DNA of 64,000 nt, taken from the NCBI RefSeq assembly GCF_023343835.1, contig NW_026040168.1, positions 501,696 to 565,695 on the forward strand, given 5' to 3'. This stretch comes from Lagopus muta (lineage: Eukaryota; Chordata; Aves; Galliformes; Phasianidae). Within the stretch, counting starts at the first letter, position 1; every line of letters starts with the position of its first letter. The translations under genes and the position numbers were made by a program. Below, piece after piece: positions 1 through 10,575 of the stretch. A model generated the notes under the pieces. That model ran no database searches and had not been told where the DNA came from. It saw only the letters and a list, made by a program, of their open reading frames with translations.

Positions 1-257
1 CTTATCTCCCTCTCCAATATGTAGGGAGCTGGATTGGGTAGGACCATCTCGACTGATTGATCCTCTGGTGTTGACCAGCCAGATGGCTTCTGACAAATAC
101 TTCTCCCAGTGTTTAAATGTTCGGCCACCCATTGCTTTTAACATGGTTTTTAAAAACCCGTTGTAGCGTTCGATCTTACCAGAGGCTGGTGCATGATAGG
201 GGATATGATAAATCCACTCGATGCCATGTTCTCTGGCCCAAGTATCCACAAGTGAAT
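1..257 (-). pseudogene. ERV integrase C-terminal part, interrupted
   Basis: On the minus strand this reads as the integrase region from just after the second catalytic aspartate to the C-terminal part. It includes the segment with the catalytic glutamate (G-K-I-E-R-Y-N-G) and is closely similar to copy B of the array further right. The window edge cuts the gene, and at about 255 it stops abruptly at a CR1 tail. The missing upstream half resumes at 2294, so 1-257 and 2294-3574 are one element split by a 2-kb insertion. No env or 3' LTR of this element is visible because the window begins here. Confidence 0.85.
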
Positions 258-360
258 CATAGAATCATAGAATCACCAAGGTTGGAAAAGACCTACAAGT
301 CCAACCGTTCACCTATTCCCAATAGCTCCCACTAAACCATGTCCCTCAACACAACATCCA
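255..360 (-). mobile_element. CR1 LINE 3' end fragment
   Basis: The plus strand shows two copies of the 8-bp motif ATCATAGA at 257-272, followed by sequence typical of the avian CR1 3' UTR read in reverse. This includes the 'ggttggaaaagacctacaag' stretch and the segment around 'ccatgtccctcaacacaaca'. The 3' end lies at the left, so the element points to the minus strand. Similarity stops near 360. CR1 is the dominant LINE of birds, and this is the strongest single clue to the host. No target-site duplication is visible, as is usual for CR1. Confidence 0.85.
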
Positions 361-2293
361 GCATTACTCCATAAGTCAGCTACTGTGGAAGCTAGTCCCT
401 GGCAATCTGAATATGAGCGTACATATGTAAATCCTCTTTAAGCATTATATCTGTGATCCAAATTTAATTGAGTCAAGATTTTCAGAGGGGGACTTTTAGA
501 CAAATAGCAGCTGATGTGGTATCATCATGTAGTACTTGATTAAAGCTGTAGACTATTTCATATTATTGACAACATTTGTGCTTCATTTGTTATTTTTTTT
601 CCACGGCAACTACTTTCATCATGAAACTGTGAGTTTTCTCTTGAAATATTTTTGACTTGAATATGTTTGAAATAAAGTTAAAAGTTAGTGAATTCCCCCT
701 TTTTCTTTGTCTGTGTCTTGCCATTACTGTGTAAAGGACAAATATCTCTATTTGAAGGGCAGAGCTGTAAATGATGAGATGTCTGAAGCTGGCAAACCTC
801 ACTCACTGTGATATGTGTTAAGGAATACTGTTTTTCTCTTAAGTGGTGTTGTCTTGTTCACAGCTTGCTCTTGGAGGAATTTCTATTCCTCTCCAAGCAA
901 TGAACTGACTCAAAGAGACAGTTTTGTACTGTGAAAGGAATGGAGAAGATGGGTATCAACTGTGACATCTCTTCAGTTTCTTCTTGGGTCATCAAAAGTT
1001 GAAAAGCTCATTATAAGTGTCTTATTCATGTGCGTTCTCAGTGCTTCATTTACTACGTAGATGTAGGGCTGTCAATTTCCTGAGTTCCATTGGAAAATCT
1101 TTAATTATATTGCATGAAGAATATTCTGGATTTATGAAATTTTATAAATATTCATGGAAATGAAGAACTAAATGTACATATATACATGCATATTTATGTA
1201 CCTGGCATAGCATTTAAGACTATGTACTGTATAATTTTATATAATTTCCATTTTTATATATGTGTGTTCATTTATACAGAATTTTGTAGTAATTTTATAT
1301 AGACATCTGTGTTCATAGCTACTGTGCTACCACAGAGTAACAATTATTCTTGAACACCCATGGGTTCATAGTTCTGCTATTATGAGTGAACTGTGCAAAA
1401 GTTTAGGTATTGCACAGGAATTGCACATTGCAACAGATTATAGAAATGCAAGAATTGAATACTGGGACAAAGTAGGACTCTTTGCCCTGTGTTCTGTCAC
1501 TTTCAACTCTCTGCACCAAGTAATTTACAGAGGAGTGGATGTCTCCCCTGCTCTCCAAAAGTAAAATAGCCTGCACTGCATGTTCGGTGATAGTACATTT
1601 CTCTGAAAAATTTTGTTCTACACAAAATCAACTAGTGCTTTCTGCCCTGACAAAATTCCTATGAAAGTTCCACCAAACCACACACAGCCTAAATTGTCTT
1701 CTACTGTCACATCTAAACATTCCCTTTTCCAGATTAAATTTAACCCCCAGCTCAAACTGTAGTACGTGATAAAAAGTTCCATCTTGTAATTATGCAATCT
1801 AAAAAAGGTTTTTTTTTTCCTGTTTTACATCTGTTCTCTCAATTCAAAAGTGTGTTTTCTTTTTTCATTTTATCTATCACCTTCTGCTTTACGATACCAT
1901 GTATGATTCTGGGGCTCTATTATTGTGGATGCTATTAGCCAGCTTTTAAAATAAACATTCCTGATATTTAAATCTCTGTTCATATCATAAGCTGCTCATG
2001 ACCTTAATTATCTCTTTCCATGGGCAGAATTCACTTTTATGAGTTCAGTTGCCGTAACAGACATGGATCAGACAAAATTATAAGCTTGAATTAAAAAGTC
2101 TGTATTTTGTCATTGCAGTAATATCTTCAAACCAGTCCATAGCCAAATGAAAGGGAATATCATATTCTGAAGAACAGAGAAAGTCAATCTTGTCACTAGT
2201 TTGTGTAGCCAGGAGCTAAGATTAGAATATAGATCAGGTTTATGTTTTCACAGAGGTTGGTTATTGTGCCATAAAATACTATGGGAAATTATG
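361..2293. other. AT-rich unassigned insert between CR1 tail and integrase
   Basis: About 1.9 kb of AT-rich DNA without a convincing gene. The few reading frames (for example 1382-1564 plus and 590-802 minus) are short and resemble nothing I recognise. The left boundary is the CR1 tail and the right boundary is the exact point where the split integrase resumes, so the whole of 257-2293 behaves as one insertion. It may be a CR1-tailed transcript copied in by CR1 machinery, or host DNA joined by rearrangement. Confidence 0.5.
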
Positions 2294-3574
2294 TTTAAAA
2301 TGAGTCCCATTATCTGACTCAATCCTTTCTGGGGTGCCATGTCGCCACAGGATTTGCCTCTCCAGACCTAATATGGTGTTTCGGGCAGTAGCATGGGGTA
2401 CTGCATATGTTTCAAGCCACCCAGTGGTTGCCTCCACCATGGTGAGCACATAATGCTTACCATTGCGAGATCGTGGCAAGGTGATATAATCAACCTGCCA
2501 TGCCTCCCCATATTTGTACTTTTGCCATCGCCCTTCCTCCCAGAGAGGTTTCATCCTCTTAGCTTGTTTAATTGTGGCGCATGTGTCACAGTCATGAATG
2601 ATTTGTGCAATAGCATCCGTACTTACATCCACCCCTCGGTCTCTGGCCCACTTATATGGTGCATCTCTTCCTTGATGGCCTGTGGTCTCATGGGCCCAAA
2701 GAGCTAGAAATAATTCACCCTTGTTCTGCCAGTCCAGGTCTATTTGAGCCACCTCAATTCTGGCAGCTCGGTCTACCTGATGGTTATTTCGCTGATCTTC
2801 CGTAGCCCTATTCTTGGGCACATGAGCATCTACATGAAGCACCTTAATAACCATATTTTTTGTTCGGGTAGCAATATCTTTCCATAGGTGACCAGCCCAA
2901 ATAGATTTACCCCTTCTTTGCCAGTTATTTTGCTCCCACTGCTGTAACCACCCCCATAAGGCATTTGCCACCATCCATGAGTCAGTGTAAAGATAGAGCA
3001 TTGGCCCCCTCTCCCGCTCAGCAACATCTAAGGCCAGCTGGACAACCCTTGCCTCTGCAAATTGGCTCGATTCTCCTTTCCCTTCGGTGGCCTCAGCAAC
3101 TTGTCGTGTGGGGCTCCACACAGCAGATTTCCATCTGCGATGCTTCCCCACAATACGACACGATCCATCTGTGAACAGGGCATATTTCTTTTCGTTCTCT
3201 GGTAGTTCATTGTATGGTGGGGCTTCTTTAGCACGTGATACTTCTTCTGCTGGTTGTGTTCCAAACTTTTTACCTTCAGGCCAGTCCATGATGATCTCTA
3301 GGATTCCGGGAGGCTGAGGGTTCCCATCCGCACTCGCTGCATAATCAACGCAATCCACTAACTCCAAGTGGCATCAGCAGCATGATGGGTGGAGGATACA
3401 TTTCCTTTAAACATCCAGTTCAGCACTGGCAGTCGAGGTGCCAGAAGGAGCTGTGTTTCAGTACCGACTACTTCGGAAGCAGCCCAAACCCCCTCGTACG
3501 CGGCTAAGATCTCCTTCTCAGTTGGAGTATAGCCCCGTTCCGACCCGGTGTAGGCCCGACTCCAGAATCCCAGG
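2294..3574 (-). pseudogene. ERV pol fragment: RNase H and integrase N-terminal half
   Basis: The open minus-strand stretch 2279-3367 encodes RNase H with the acidic set visible (TDGS, QFAE, YTDSW, QVDRAA). It is followed by the integrase zinc domain (H-x3-H, then CDTC) and the first two catalytic aspartates (QVDY and ESDNGTH). It ends where the 2-kb insertion begins. Upstream, 3368-3574 continues into the RT-RNase H connection but in a shifted frame: two small indels near 3340-3367 break the reading frame. At 3572-3576 the sequence switches directly into a plus-strand LTR. The fragment is closer to copy B of the array than to copy A. It cannot make a whole enzyme. Confidence 0.9.
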
Positions 3575-4056
3575 GGTCATGGTTCTATGTTGTTTTTTCT
3601 TGTTTTGGGGTTTCAGTATTCCACATCAAAACATCATGTAGTGTACGGGGCATTAAAGTGTTAATGGCCCAATTCCTGGTACCTATCCCTGTACATTACA
3701 GAAGTCACGGGATCTTGCCTTTTCGGGTGGGGGGGCGCTCTCTTGCTGCCTTGCAGTGTGTGCTGGAGGGTGCTTTCCTAGCCGTTCCAAGCTTTTCAGG
3801 TTTGACTCGGTTCCGGGAACTCTCTCTCTCTCTCATCTTGTCTGGTTTATTAATCTCAATTTCAATTAAATTGTATATATTGTGTTATCTTGTATTCTGA
3901 TATTAGAGTAAAATAAGTTTTCCTCCATAGATTGTTGCCGCTGCTCTTTTCCTCCCTTCCTTCCTTCCCATTTTTTGTGGGATTGGGATGGGGGGGGAGG
4001 GCAGAGGCCTGTTGCCCCTGTCACAAACATACATTGATCTGATCAACTCCGTGACA
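3575..4056 (+). mobile_element. 5' LTR, type a, of provirus P1
   Basis: The LTR starts at a damaged TGTCATGG (first bases now GG) and ends at GTGACA, about 482 bp. It shares the start motif and a similar general layout with the type-b and type-c LTRs of the array, but diverges strongly in between. It has a CT-rich run at 3821-3834 and a G-rich run at 3987-4002. The left edge abuts an inverted pol fragment rather than a clear target duplication. Confidence 0.8.
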
Positions 4057-4459
4057 GATTTTTGGGGCATGAACAGGGGCACGCTGCTTTTTAGCTTTTA
4101 GAATGAGTTTTTTTTTCTGTCTACTCCTAGAGAGCTTCGTTAAGGAGCATTATCAGTAGTTCAGGTATATGTGCTGGAAAACCTGACCTTGAAATACTAG
4201 GCGTACTGCCAGTGTTCTGGGATATTTGTAAACTTTGAGCACTGCTTAGTCTGGGTGGTGCCTTTTTTTTTTTTTTTTCTCTCCTCTTGTAAGCTTCAAT
4301 TCATTAACCCCTTTTTAGGAGGCACCAGTGATGAACCCACTCGTTATCCTGGGGGTGCTGGGTAAAGGATTAAAAGCAACGGTGTTACTCACAACCTACT
4401 GGCCACTAATCCAGCTCACACTTATGTGTTTTGGAATTGCAACCATACATAGCTAACTA
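4057..4459 (+). other. Leader of provirus P1 with degraded primer binding site
   Basis: Directly after the LTR, 4057-4085 aligns with the leader start of the array element, where an 18-nt tRNA-Ala site is perfect. Here the site has changed (begins TTTGGGGCATGAAC) and no tRNA match is obvious. The rest is non-coding leader with T-rich runs. No gene is seen. Confidence 0.55.
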
Positions 4460-6228
4460 ATGACACTGATGGAGACACCTATATTTTACCTATATGCAAT
4501 GTGGTACGATTTGAATTTTGACATTTACATCCCAGAAGGAATGGCAAATTTCACAAACAACTATATCCCAAATGGAATAGCTAATTTTACAAACAACACA
4601 ATGTTCAGACCAGTCTCCGGGTTTTCCTCTCAATTTGTCAAACGTTTTTCGAATCTTGAATTAATAGTCATTGGTGTGCATGTCATTTATTTTCCTGAAT
4701 GTACTCCAACGCACCTGTAATAAAGGGAAGGAGTCTCCTCCAAAATTAGAGAATGATGACTGGCAGGGAATATGGAGAGGTTTAGGAAAGGTCATAGAAG
4801 CATGGGGACCTGCAGTGTCATGGGATTTTACTCTTGAACACCTGTGGGAACCTGAGAAACTAAGCCAGTATTTGAGACAGGGACTATGCGGCTTACATAA
4901 ATCTAAGGAGGTACAATTGATTTGGGGTTTGGCTTGTGCTTACCGTGCCCTATATAATACCATTATGGAGAGAGAGTTTCCGAGCTGAGGTTCAAGCCAA
5001 AGGGGAAAATCCCCAAGTCAAATCTAATCAATCACAGGAGACACCAGTAACAATACCAGCTGCTCCTGTGGAGGACAAGAAATGGAAATGAGTGTCTTTG
5101 CGTATTGAACGAAAAAGAGAAGAGGAGGAGGAGGAGGTGGAGGAAGATCCAGGCGAGGGGCCCTCCTCAGAACCACCACCATCGTGAAAGGCAAAAGTGA
5201 AAACTAGGAGACTTGCAGAAGAGAGTGATGAGGAGGAAGTCTCTATTACTACTCTCCGGCCTCTAAAGATGACTGAAATCCAAGGTTCAAAAAAGGAGTT
5301 TACACGGCACCCAAATGAAACTCTTGTTTCCTGGTTGGTTCGCTGTTGGGACTGTAGGGCCAATAGCTTGTCTCTGGATGGTAATGAAGCTCGCCAACTA
5401 GGTGCCATTGCCAGAGATTCCTCTATCAATAGCTGGATTAGTCGATGTTCGGATGAGGCTACCATCCTCTGGGAACAAGTGTTAATAGCTGTGAAGGAAA
5501 AGTATCCCTTCAAAAATGGCTTGAAGATTGCGATGGAAAAATGGGATACAGTTGAAAAGGGTATCCAGTATTTGAGGGAAATAGGCGTGGTGGAAATGTT
5601 GTATGACCCTGACTTTGTTCCTAACCACCCACGCCAAGACCGCGACCCTGAAAAAGTAAGGACAACACCTGATATATGGCAGAAACTCGTGAGAACAGCG
5701 CCGGACAAATATGCTGCTACACTAATGTCAGCGTGTGACAGATAAAAGGAACAACAGAGAACGCCCTTAATTTATGAATTAATTGTTACGCTCAAAAACT
5801 ATGAACAATTGCTATCCCCAATTCATGCTGCAGTTGCTGCTATTTCAAAAGTGACGGAGCAAGTGTCTCAACTGATTAACCGTGACAAACCTGTAGCAGT
5901 ATCAGAGACGCTTGATGAAGATCAGGATAATCAAAAGAGTCTAATGAAGGAGATGAAGGAGATGATGCGAGCCCACCTAACTAAAGATGATGCACCTTCC
6001 TTCTCACGTGCACCATCAAAAATCTTAGCTGTTAGAAGCAAACGCTCTCCGGCTCAAGTAAGGGATAATACACCGCAAATTGTCTTATGGTATTACCTAC
6101 GTGACCATGGAGAAGACATGTGGAAGTGGCACTGTGAACCTACTGCTGTATTACGAGCCTGGGTGAGAGAATTACAAGGCAGATCAACCACCAGTGCAGT
6201 TACTCCAGTTACCTCAGGTAATGAATAG
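4460..6228 (+). pseudogene. ERV gag, broken
   Basis: Gag polyprotein remnant, the structural precursor that forms the core. An N-terminal piece (4460-4720) with an ANFT motif and a hydrophobic end matches the 59-residue start of gag in the array. The conserved DWQGIWRGLG-to-LIWGLACAYRALYNT block follows in another frame (about 4722-4988). A third frame then carries a Glu-rich stretch (about 5104-5160) and capsid-like sequence (5197-5745). The last part (5746-6228) ends with an amber codon in the same frame as the protease. Internal TGA codons near 5089 and 5185, a TAA at 5743 and a frameshift near 4970-4990 inactivate it. I see no zinc-knuckle (CCHC) box. Confidence 0.75.
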
Positions 6229-6567
6229 AGGGGCCCTGCCCTCAGTCAGGAGGGGGAAAGGGATAATAGAGTATATTGGACTGTGTGGATTCAATGGCCT
6301 GGCACATCAGAACCACTGCAATATAAGGCCCTGGTGGACACTGGTGCACAGTGCACTCTGATGCCCTCGAGTCATGAAGGGACAGAATCAATCCATATTT
6401 CTGGAGTGACTGGGGGCTCTCAAGAATTCACTGTGTTGGAGGCTGAGATAGTCCTCACTGGTAAGGACTGGCAAAAACATCCTATTGTGACGGGCCCAGG
6501 AGCTCCATGTGTACTTGGTGTTGATTACCTCAGAAGGGGATATTTTAAGGATCCCAAAGGGTATTGA
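6229..6567 (+). pseudogene. ERV aspartic protease
   Basis: Retroviral-type aspartic protease domain that matures the gag-pol precursor. The active-site signature LVDTGAQ is at about 6334-6354, and a C-terminal GPGAPCVLGVDYL stretch corresponds to the second conserved region of the family. The frame is the same as the end of gag, separated only by the TAG at 6226-6228, so the order is gag-amber-pro-pol. A TGA at 6565-6567 followed directly by TAG closes the frame before RT. The domain itself looks intact. Confidence 0.85.
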
Positions 6568-7485
6568 TAGGCCTTTGGAATAGCTGCTGTGGACACAGAC
6601 AACATTAAGCAGCTGTCTGTTTTGCCTGGCCTGTCAGAAGATCCGTCTGTTGTGGGGCTGCTGTGAGTAAAAGAGCAACAGGTACCGACTGCCACAAAAA
6701 CGGTGCACACCAGTCGGCAGTACCACACCAACAGGGATTCCTTGCTTCCCATTCATAAGTTAATTCGTCAACTAGAGAGCCAGGGAGTGATCAGCAAAAC
6801 TCACTCGCCTTTTAACAGCCCCATATGGCCAGTGCGTAAAGCCAGTGGAGAATGGAGGCTGACGGTGGACTACCGTGGCCTGAATGAAGTCACACCCCCA
6901 CTGAGTGCTGCTGTGCCGGACATGTTAGAACTCCAGTATGAACTGGAGTCAAGAGCAGCCAAATGGTATGCCACCACTGACATTGCTAATGCCTTTTTCT
7001 CCATTCCTTTGGCCAAAGAATGTAAGCCACAGTTTGCTTTCACTTGGAGGGGCATTCAGTATACCAGGAACCGTTTGCCCCAGGGGTGGAAACACAGCCC
7101 GACCATTTGCCATGGGTTGATCCAAACTGTATTGGAACAGGGCAGTGCTCCTGAGCACCTGCAGTACATTGATGACATCATTTTGTGGGGCGATACAGCA
7201 GAAGTCTTTACAAAAGGAGAGCAAATAATCCAAATTCTTCTGAGTGCTGGTTTTGCTATTAAGCAAAGCAAAGTGAAAGGACCTGCCCAGGAGATTCAGT
7301 TCCTAGGCATAAAGTGGGAAGATGGCCTTCGTCACATCCCGAAAAATGTGATCAACAAAATCATTGCTATGTCTCCACCCACTAGCAAAAGAGAGACACA
7401 ATCTTTTCTGGGTGCAGTGGGCTTTTGGAGAATGCATGTTCCAAACTACAGCCTCATTGTAAGACCCCTTTATCATGTGACGTGA
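6568..7485 (+). pseudogene. ERV reverse transcriptase
   Basis: RNA-directed DNA polymerase of the provirus. The open stretch 6703-7485 (260 codons) holds the fingers and palm: a primer-grip-side block ending in LTVDYRGLNE, the first catalytic aspartate in TTDIANAFF, LPQGWKHSPTIC, and the core YIDDI at about 7165-7179. The thumb region with SFLGAVGFWRMHVP follows. The frame is that of protease, but TGA/TAG at 6565-6570, a TGA near 6664 and another at 7483 interrupt it. This is the only RT of this family in the window with its catalytic core; array copy B begins downstream of YIDD. Confidence 0.92.
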
Positions 7486-8099
7486 ATGAGAAATTAGTTT
7501 ACATGGGGCCCTGAGCAGCAGCAGGCTTTTGAACAGATTAAACAGGAGATAGCCCGTGCCGTGGCCCTAGGGCCAGTACGGATGGGACAGGGTATAAAGA
7601 ACATCCTCTATACTGCTGCTGGAGAGAACGGTCCCATTTGGAGTTTGTGGCAAAGAGCCTCAGGAGAGACCTGAGGCTGACCCTTGGGATTCTGGAGTCG
7701 GGCTTACAGGGGATCGGAAGAGGGCTACACTCCAACTGAGAAGGAGATCTTAGCTGCATATGAGGGGGTTCGGGCTGCTTCTGAAGTAGTCGGTGCTGAA
7801 ACAGCTTCTTCTGGCACCTCGACTGCCAGTGCTGAACTGGATGTTTAAAGGAAAGGTTCCCTCCACCCATCATGCTACTGATGCCACCTGGAGGAAGTGG
7901 ATTGCACTGATTACACAACGAGCATGGATGGGGAACCTCAACCGTCCAGGAATCCTAGAGGTCATCATGGACTGGCCTGAAGGTAAAAAGTTTGGAACAA
8001 CACCAGCAGAAGAGGTATCACGTGCTAAAGAAGCCCCACCATACAATGAACTACCAGAGAATGAAAAGAAATATGCCCTGTTCACAGATGGATCGTGTC
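7486..8099 (+). pseudogene. ERV connection and start of RNase H
   Basis: Continuation of pol with WGPEQQQAFEQIKQEI and the GFWSRAYRGSEEGYTPTEKEI block of the RT-RNase H connection. There are in-frame stops around 7495 and 7672-7680. A 2-nt loss near 7803 relative to array copy B moves the rest to another frame (7793-8098). The coding sequence ends in the first RNase H motif, TDGSC, where homology stops at 8099. Confidence 0.85.
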
Positions 8100-8790
8100 T
8101 ATCTTACAAGTTATTTTTCTGATGACTGTTTGATGCGGCTGTGGCTGCAGGTGTCAGATGTCATGTTAACACTAAATCCAGATCCCCCTCAAGTAATTTG
8201 AAGAGGAGATGAAGGTCTTCTGTAGAGATCCCTGTAAAGGGTCACACCCAATTTATGGTCCCTAATAGCTTTTGCAAGTCATTCGAAGTGTTGATTCTCG
8301 CACCTAAAGTCTGTGGCCGGATTTGAGTTTGCAAAATCCTCCAGCGCAGATATTGCCAAGGTGGTGTTTTCTGGACTTTGTCCTGTGCAACTTGAAGTCC
8401 TGCCTGGGTCGTCGCTGCTGTAATAACCAACCCAACTTCAGTCACTGTCACCTCTTTCAGTGCGGCTATCAAGATATTGTCCATGTAGTCATATATATAC
8501 AACCATCAGGAAATCTGATAAAATGACAGCATGTTGACAGATGGTTGGGCTGTTCTTCATTCCCCTGGGGTAATGCTGTCCAATGATATCAGAGATGGGG
8601 TTCTCCAGAGTTAACAGAAGGGACGGAGAATGCAAAACGTAGTGCATTCTCAGGACAGAATGGGATGTTAAAAAAACAGTCCTTTAAGTCTTACTATAAG
8701 TGGCCATGATTGTGGAAGCATAGTTGAAGAAGGTAGCCCTGGTTACAATGACCCTGTTGGCACTGAGTCGAGTTGGAGAGCTCTCACAGT
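8100..8790 (-). pseudogene. Class II-like ERV reverse transcriptase fragment
   Basis: Read on the minus strand from about 8750 down to 8110, this is an RT related to alpha/betaretrovirus-like (class II) elements and different from the array family. Visible are CFFNIPF, ALPQGMKNSPTIC, the core YMDN (expected second Asp replaced by Asn) in YDYMDNILIAA, and LQKLLGTINWV. A frame change lies between the LPQG block and the YMDN block. Its upstream side sits directly next to an LTR (8795-9140) in the same orientation, so gag and protease are deleted. Confidence 0.8.
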
Positions 8791-8794
8791 TTCT

Positions 8795-9140
8795 TGTAGC
8801 ATCAGAATAGATCTCAGAATAGTTCTCCAAATAGTTCTCCTTTATTGTGTTCAACATACATCTTATATACCATTCACTTACAAGCCAGAAATTCCTGTCC
8901 CTCTAATCAGTTAATTGGTTAGCTTCTCCCAAACAACAGTGATAAAGGATGAAAGGTTTCTTAAGTGTGATAAGGTTAACAATGCATACAAGAAGACCCT
9001 CTGTTTACCCTTATATGCAGACCGCTGACATTTGTTCTCTGTCATACACTCCAGGCTCTCAAGGTTTCGCAGTGATAGGGTCTATCAAAGAGTCCCATAA
9101 GCACTTTGCTGACTTGCTCACAGTTAGATCTTCCCCCACA
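8795..9140 (-). mobile_element. Class II-like LTR
   Basis: About 346 bp on the minus strand, from TGTGGGGG (right end) to GCTACA (left end), giving TGT...ACA termini. A polypurine tract lies immediately upstream (9141-9157), which marks it as a 3' LTR or a solo LTR from one. Inside, a TATA-like GTATATAAG (8861-8870, minus) and an AATAAA (8841-8846, minus) lie close together, implying a very short R region. Confidence 0.75.
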
Positions 9141-9157
9141 TCTCCCCCTTCTTTATT
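9141..9157 (-). other. Polypurine tract
   Basis: Minus-strand AATAAAGAAGGGGGAGA directly precedes the TGTGGG start of the LTR. In retroviruses this tract primes plus-strand DNA synthesis, and its position fixes the LTR boundary. Confidence 0.7.
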
Positions 9158-9377
9158 AATAATAAAGGCACTGTTCATAGCATTCTATATCATTTTCTTT
9201 GTACACTGCAACAAGAATGGAACACAAATTAAAACACAGAAAAAAGCAATAAGACAAACTAACCCTATTTTTAACAAATTCTGTATCCATTCTGCAAAAA
9301 CCCCTAAAGAGACCCCTGAATATATTCCACCCATCTTGGACCTGTTCCTTTGTCCAGAGAAAAGCAGGACTCCGCAC
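9156..9377 (-). pseudogene. Probable ERV env transmembrane C-terminal tail
   Basis: An open minus-strand frame of 73 codons ends just before the polypurine tract, the expected position of the env C-terminus. It has GWNIFRGLFRGF, then a hydrophobic run rich in Cys, Phe and Leu (a likely membrane span), then a short Cys-containing tail. Family identity is inferred from position and membrane segment. The upstream part is replaced by another LTR. Confidence 0.5.
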
Positions 9378-9394
9378 AGGATTGCTTCTTTCAG

Positions 9395-9612
9395 CGTAGC
9401 ACTTCTTCCAGCATGAACTTCCTTTCAGCTTCTATGCAGCATGAGCTTCCTTTAAGCATTCTCACTCCACCTCGGTCTTTGTATGGACTCAGATATGAGC
9501 AATCCAAATCGTTTATTACAAGTTCTCACATAACTGATATACATCCACAAGCTTCCTTTTTTAGCGTTCTATCCTCCTTTACAACTTCCCCCCCTTTTTT
9601 TTTTTAATTAAA
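9395..9612 (-). mobile_element. Second class II-like LTR fragment with polypurine tract
   Basis: A run of A's followed by GGGGGGGAAG on the minus strand (9584-9612) is a polypurine tract. A TGTAAAGG LTR start follows at 9583, with an AATAAA at 9512-9517 (minus). The 3' limit is unclear (about 9380-9400) because no clean CA end with duplication was found. It appears to sit inside or next to the env tail of another element, so the remnants are nested. Confidence 0.5.
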
Positions 9613-10200
9613 AAACTGTTACCACACTATAAAATAATAGCACTAATTATATTAATAGCATAATCATCATAACTCGATCAAAGCCTCTTGATAACACATT
9701 AAACATAAAAGTTATATAGGAGGTCATGATTTTTTGAGTCGATATATACACACTCACACAGGCATTTATTTAGACAATTCTATAAGTGGGAAATGGAAAA
9801 TTTTTAACCTAATTTATTATTACTTATTGACTTCTGAGATGGGAAACTGATGAAATGACAGAGAAGGTACATTCTGGTGATGGATGCGAAAGGCAGTGAC
9901 AGCAGGTAGTCCCCTGCTTCAAAGATCACTTTTCCTTTCTCACCCATCGTAGACTCTCTCCTGCTTTTATTCTTCTCAGGGTATGCAAGGTTTTTTCCAC
10001 TTATGCTCCACATCTGCATGGCCAGTGCATGATACAGAGCCCAGGTGGAACACCTGCTAGCAAAATAGAACAAACCACTAAATTAGATCTCTCTACAAAA
10101 CAAATACAGAAAGTTATTTACAACTATAGTCACTTACTCCCATTGTTTCTTGCTTTACCCTTAGCTCCATTTTCTATTTAATTCATAAGCTTTTTCTTGT
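9613..10200. other. Unassigned ERV-internal or host DNA
   Basis: AT-rich sequence without recognisable protein motifs. The minus frame 9804-10073 is open for 89 codons but I cannot match it to a family. Its location upstream of a minus-strand polypurine tract suggests degraded env or 3' internal sequence. Confidence 0.35.
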
Positions 10201-10540
10201 TGACCAGTAGCTCATACTACTGTTACAAAAATCATATACGGGTGGTAATCTTTATGCAGCACAGAGTGAGAGGCACTCATATGTACCAGAAAACAAACAT
10301 CTTTACCCTGCTGTGTATGCACTGCATTCAGTCCACTGGGGGCAAAATTCATCCTGGGTCCTTCAAGGTCCTGCTCTAGTGCAACTGCTACTGTTCTTCC
10401 CAATTTCTTTCTTTCATTACAATCCCTGTTTCTACATACTTTCCAAGCCCCCTCATTTAATTTGTCCAGGTCCCTTACTTCAATTCCTTTAACCTGTATA
10501 TTATCAGGAGAAAATAAAGACATTCTTGCTCAGACTAGCA
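10201..10540 (-). pseudogene. Possible ERV env fragment
   Basis: Open minus frame (10212-10523) with a Cys-rich charged stretch and a QQGKDVCFLVHMSA segment. That segment vaguely resembles the region around the disulfide motif of retroviral transmembrane proteins. It lies upstream of a polypurine tract and LTR in the same orientation, which favours env. Similarity is weak; it could also be unrelated. Confidence 0.35.
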
Positions 10541-10575
10541 AAAGACCTTTGGAGGTGTAAACAAGTTCAGCAGAC

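Larger units (their letters stand above)
3575..8099 (+). mobile_element. Truncated ERV provirus P1 (LTR-gag-pro-RT-RNase H start)
   Basis: Plus-strand provirus with a 5' LTR (type a), leader, gag, protease, reverse transcriptase and the first part of RNase H. Homology to array copy B stops at the RNase H TDGSC codons at 8099, where minus-strand class II-like pol begins. Integrase, 3' end and 3' LTR are absent. It is the most complete view in the window of the family that built the array, because it retains gag, protease and the RT active site that array units lack. Many stops and frameshifts make it a dead copy. Confidence 0.88.

Noticed and set aside
1382..1564. Short plus-strand ORF in the 2-kb insert
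   Set aside because: 60 codons in AT-rich DNA with no recognisable domain or signal; expected by chance.
4057..4090. Functional tRNA primer site in provirus P1
   Set aside because: The aligned site differs from the intact array site at several positions and fits no tRNA I can name.
5028..5708. 226-codon minus-strand open frame
   Set aside because: It lies opposite gag coding sequence; its Ser-rich wording is the mirror of the Glu-rich gag stretch. No domain.
9804..10073. 89-codon minus-strand ORF as a gene
   Set aside because: No match to a known retroviral or host family; left as unassigned.
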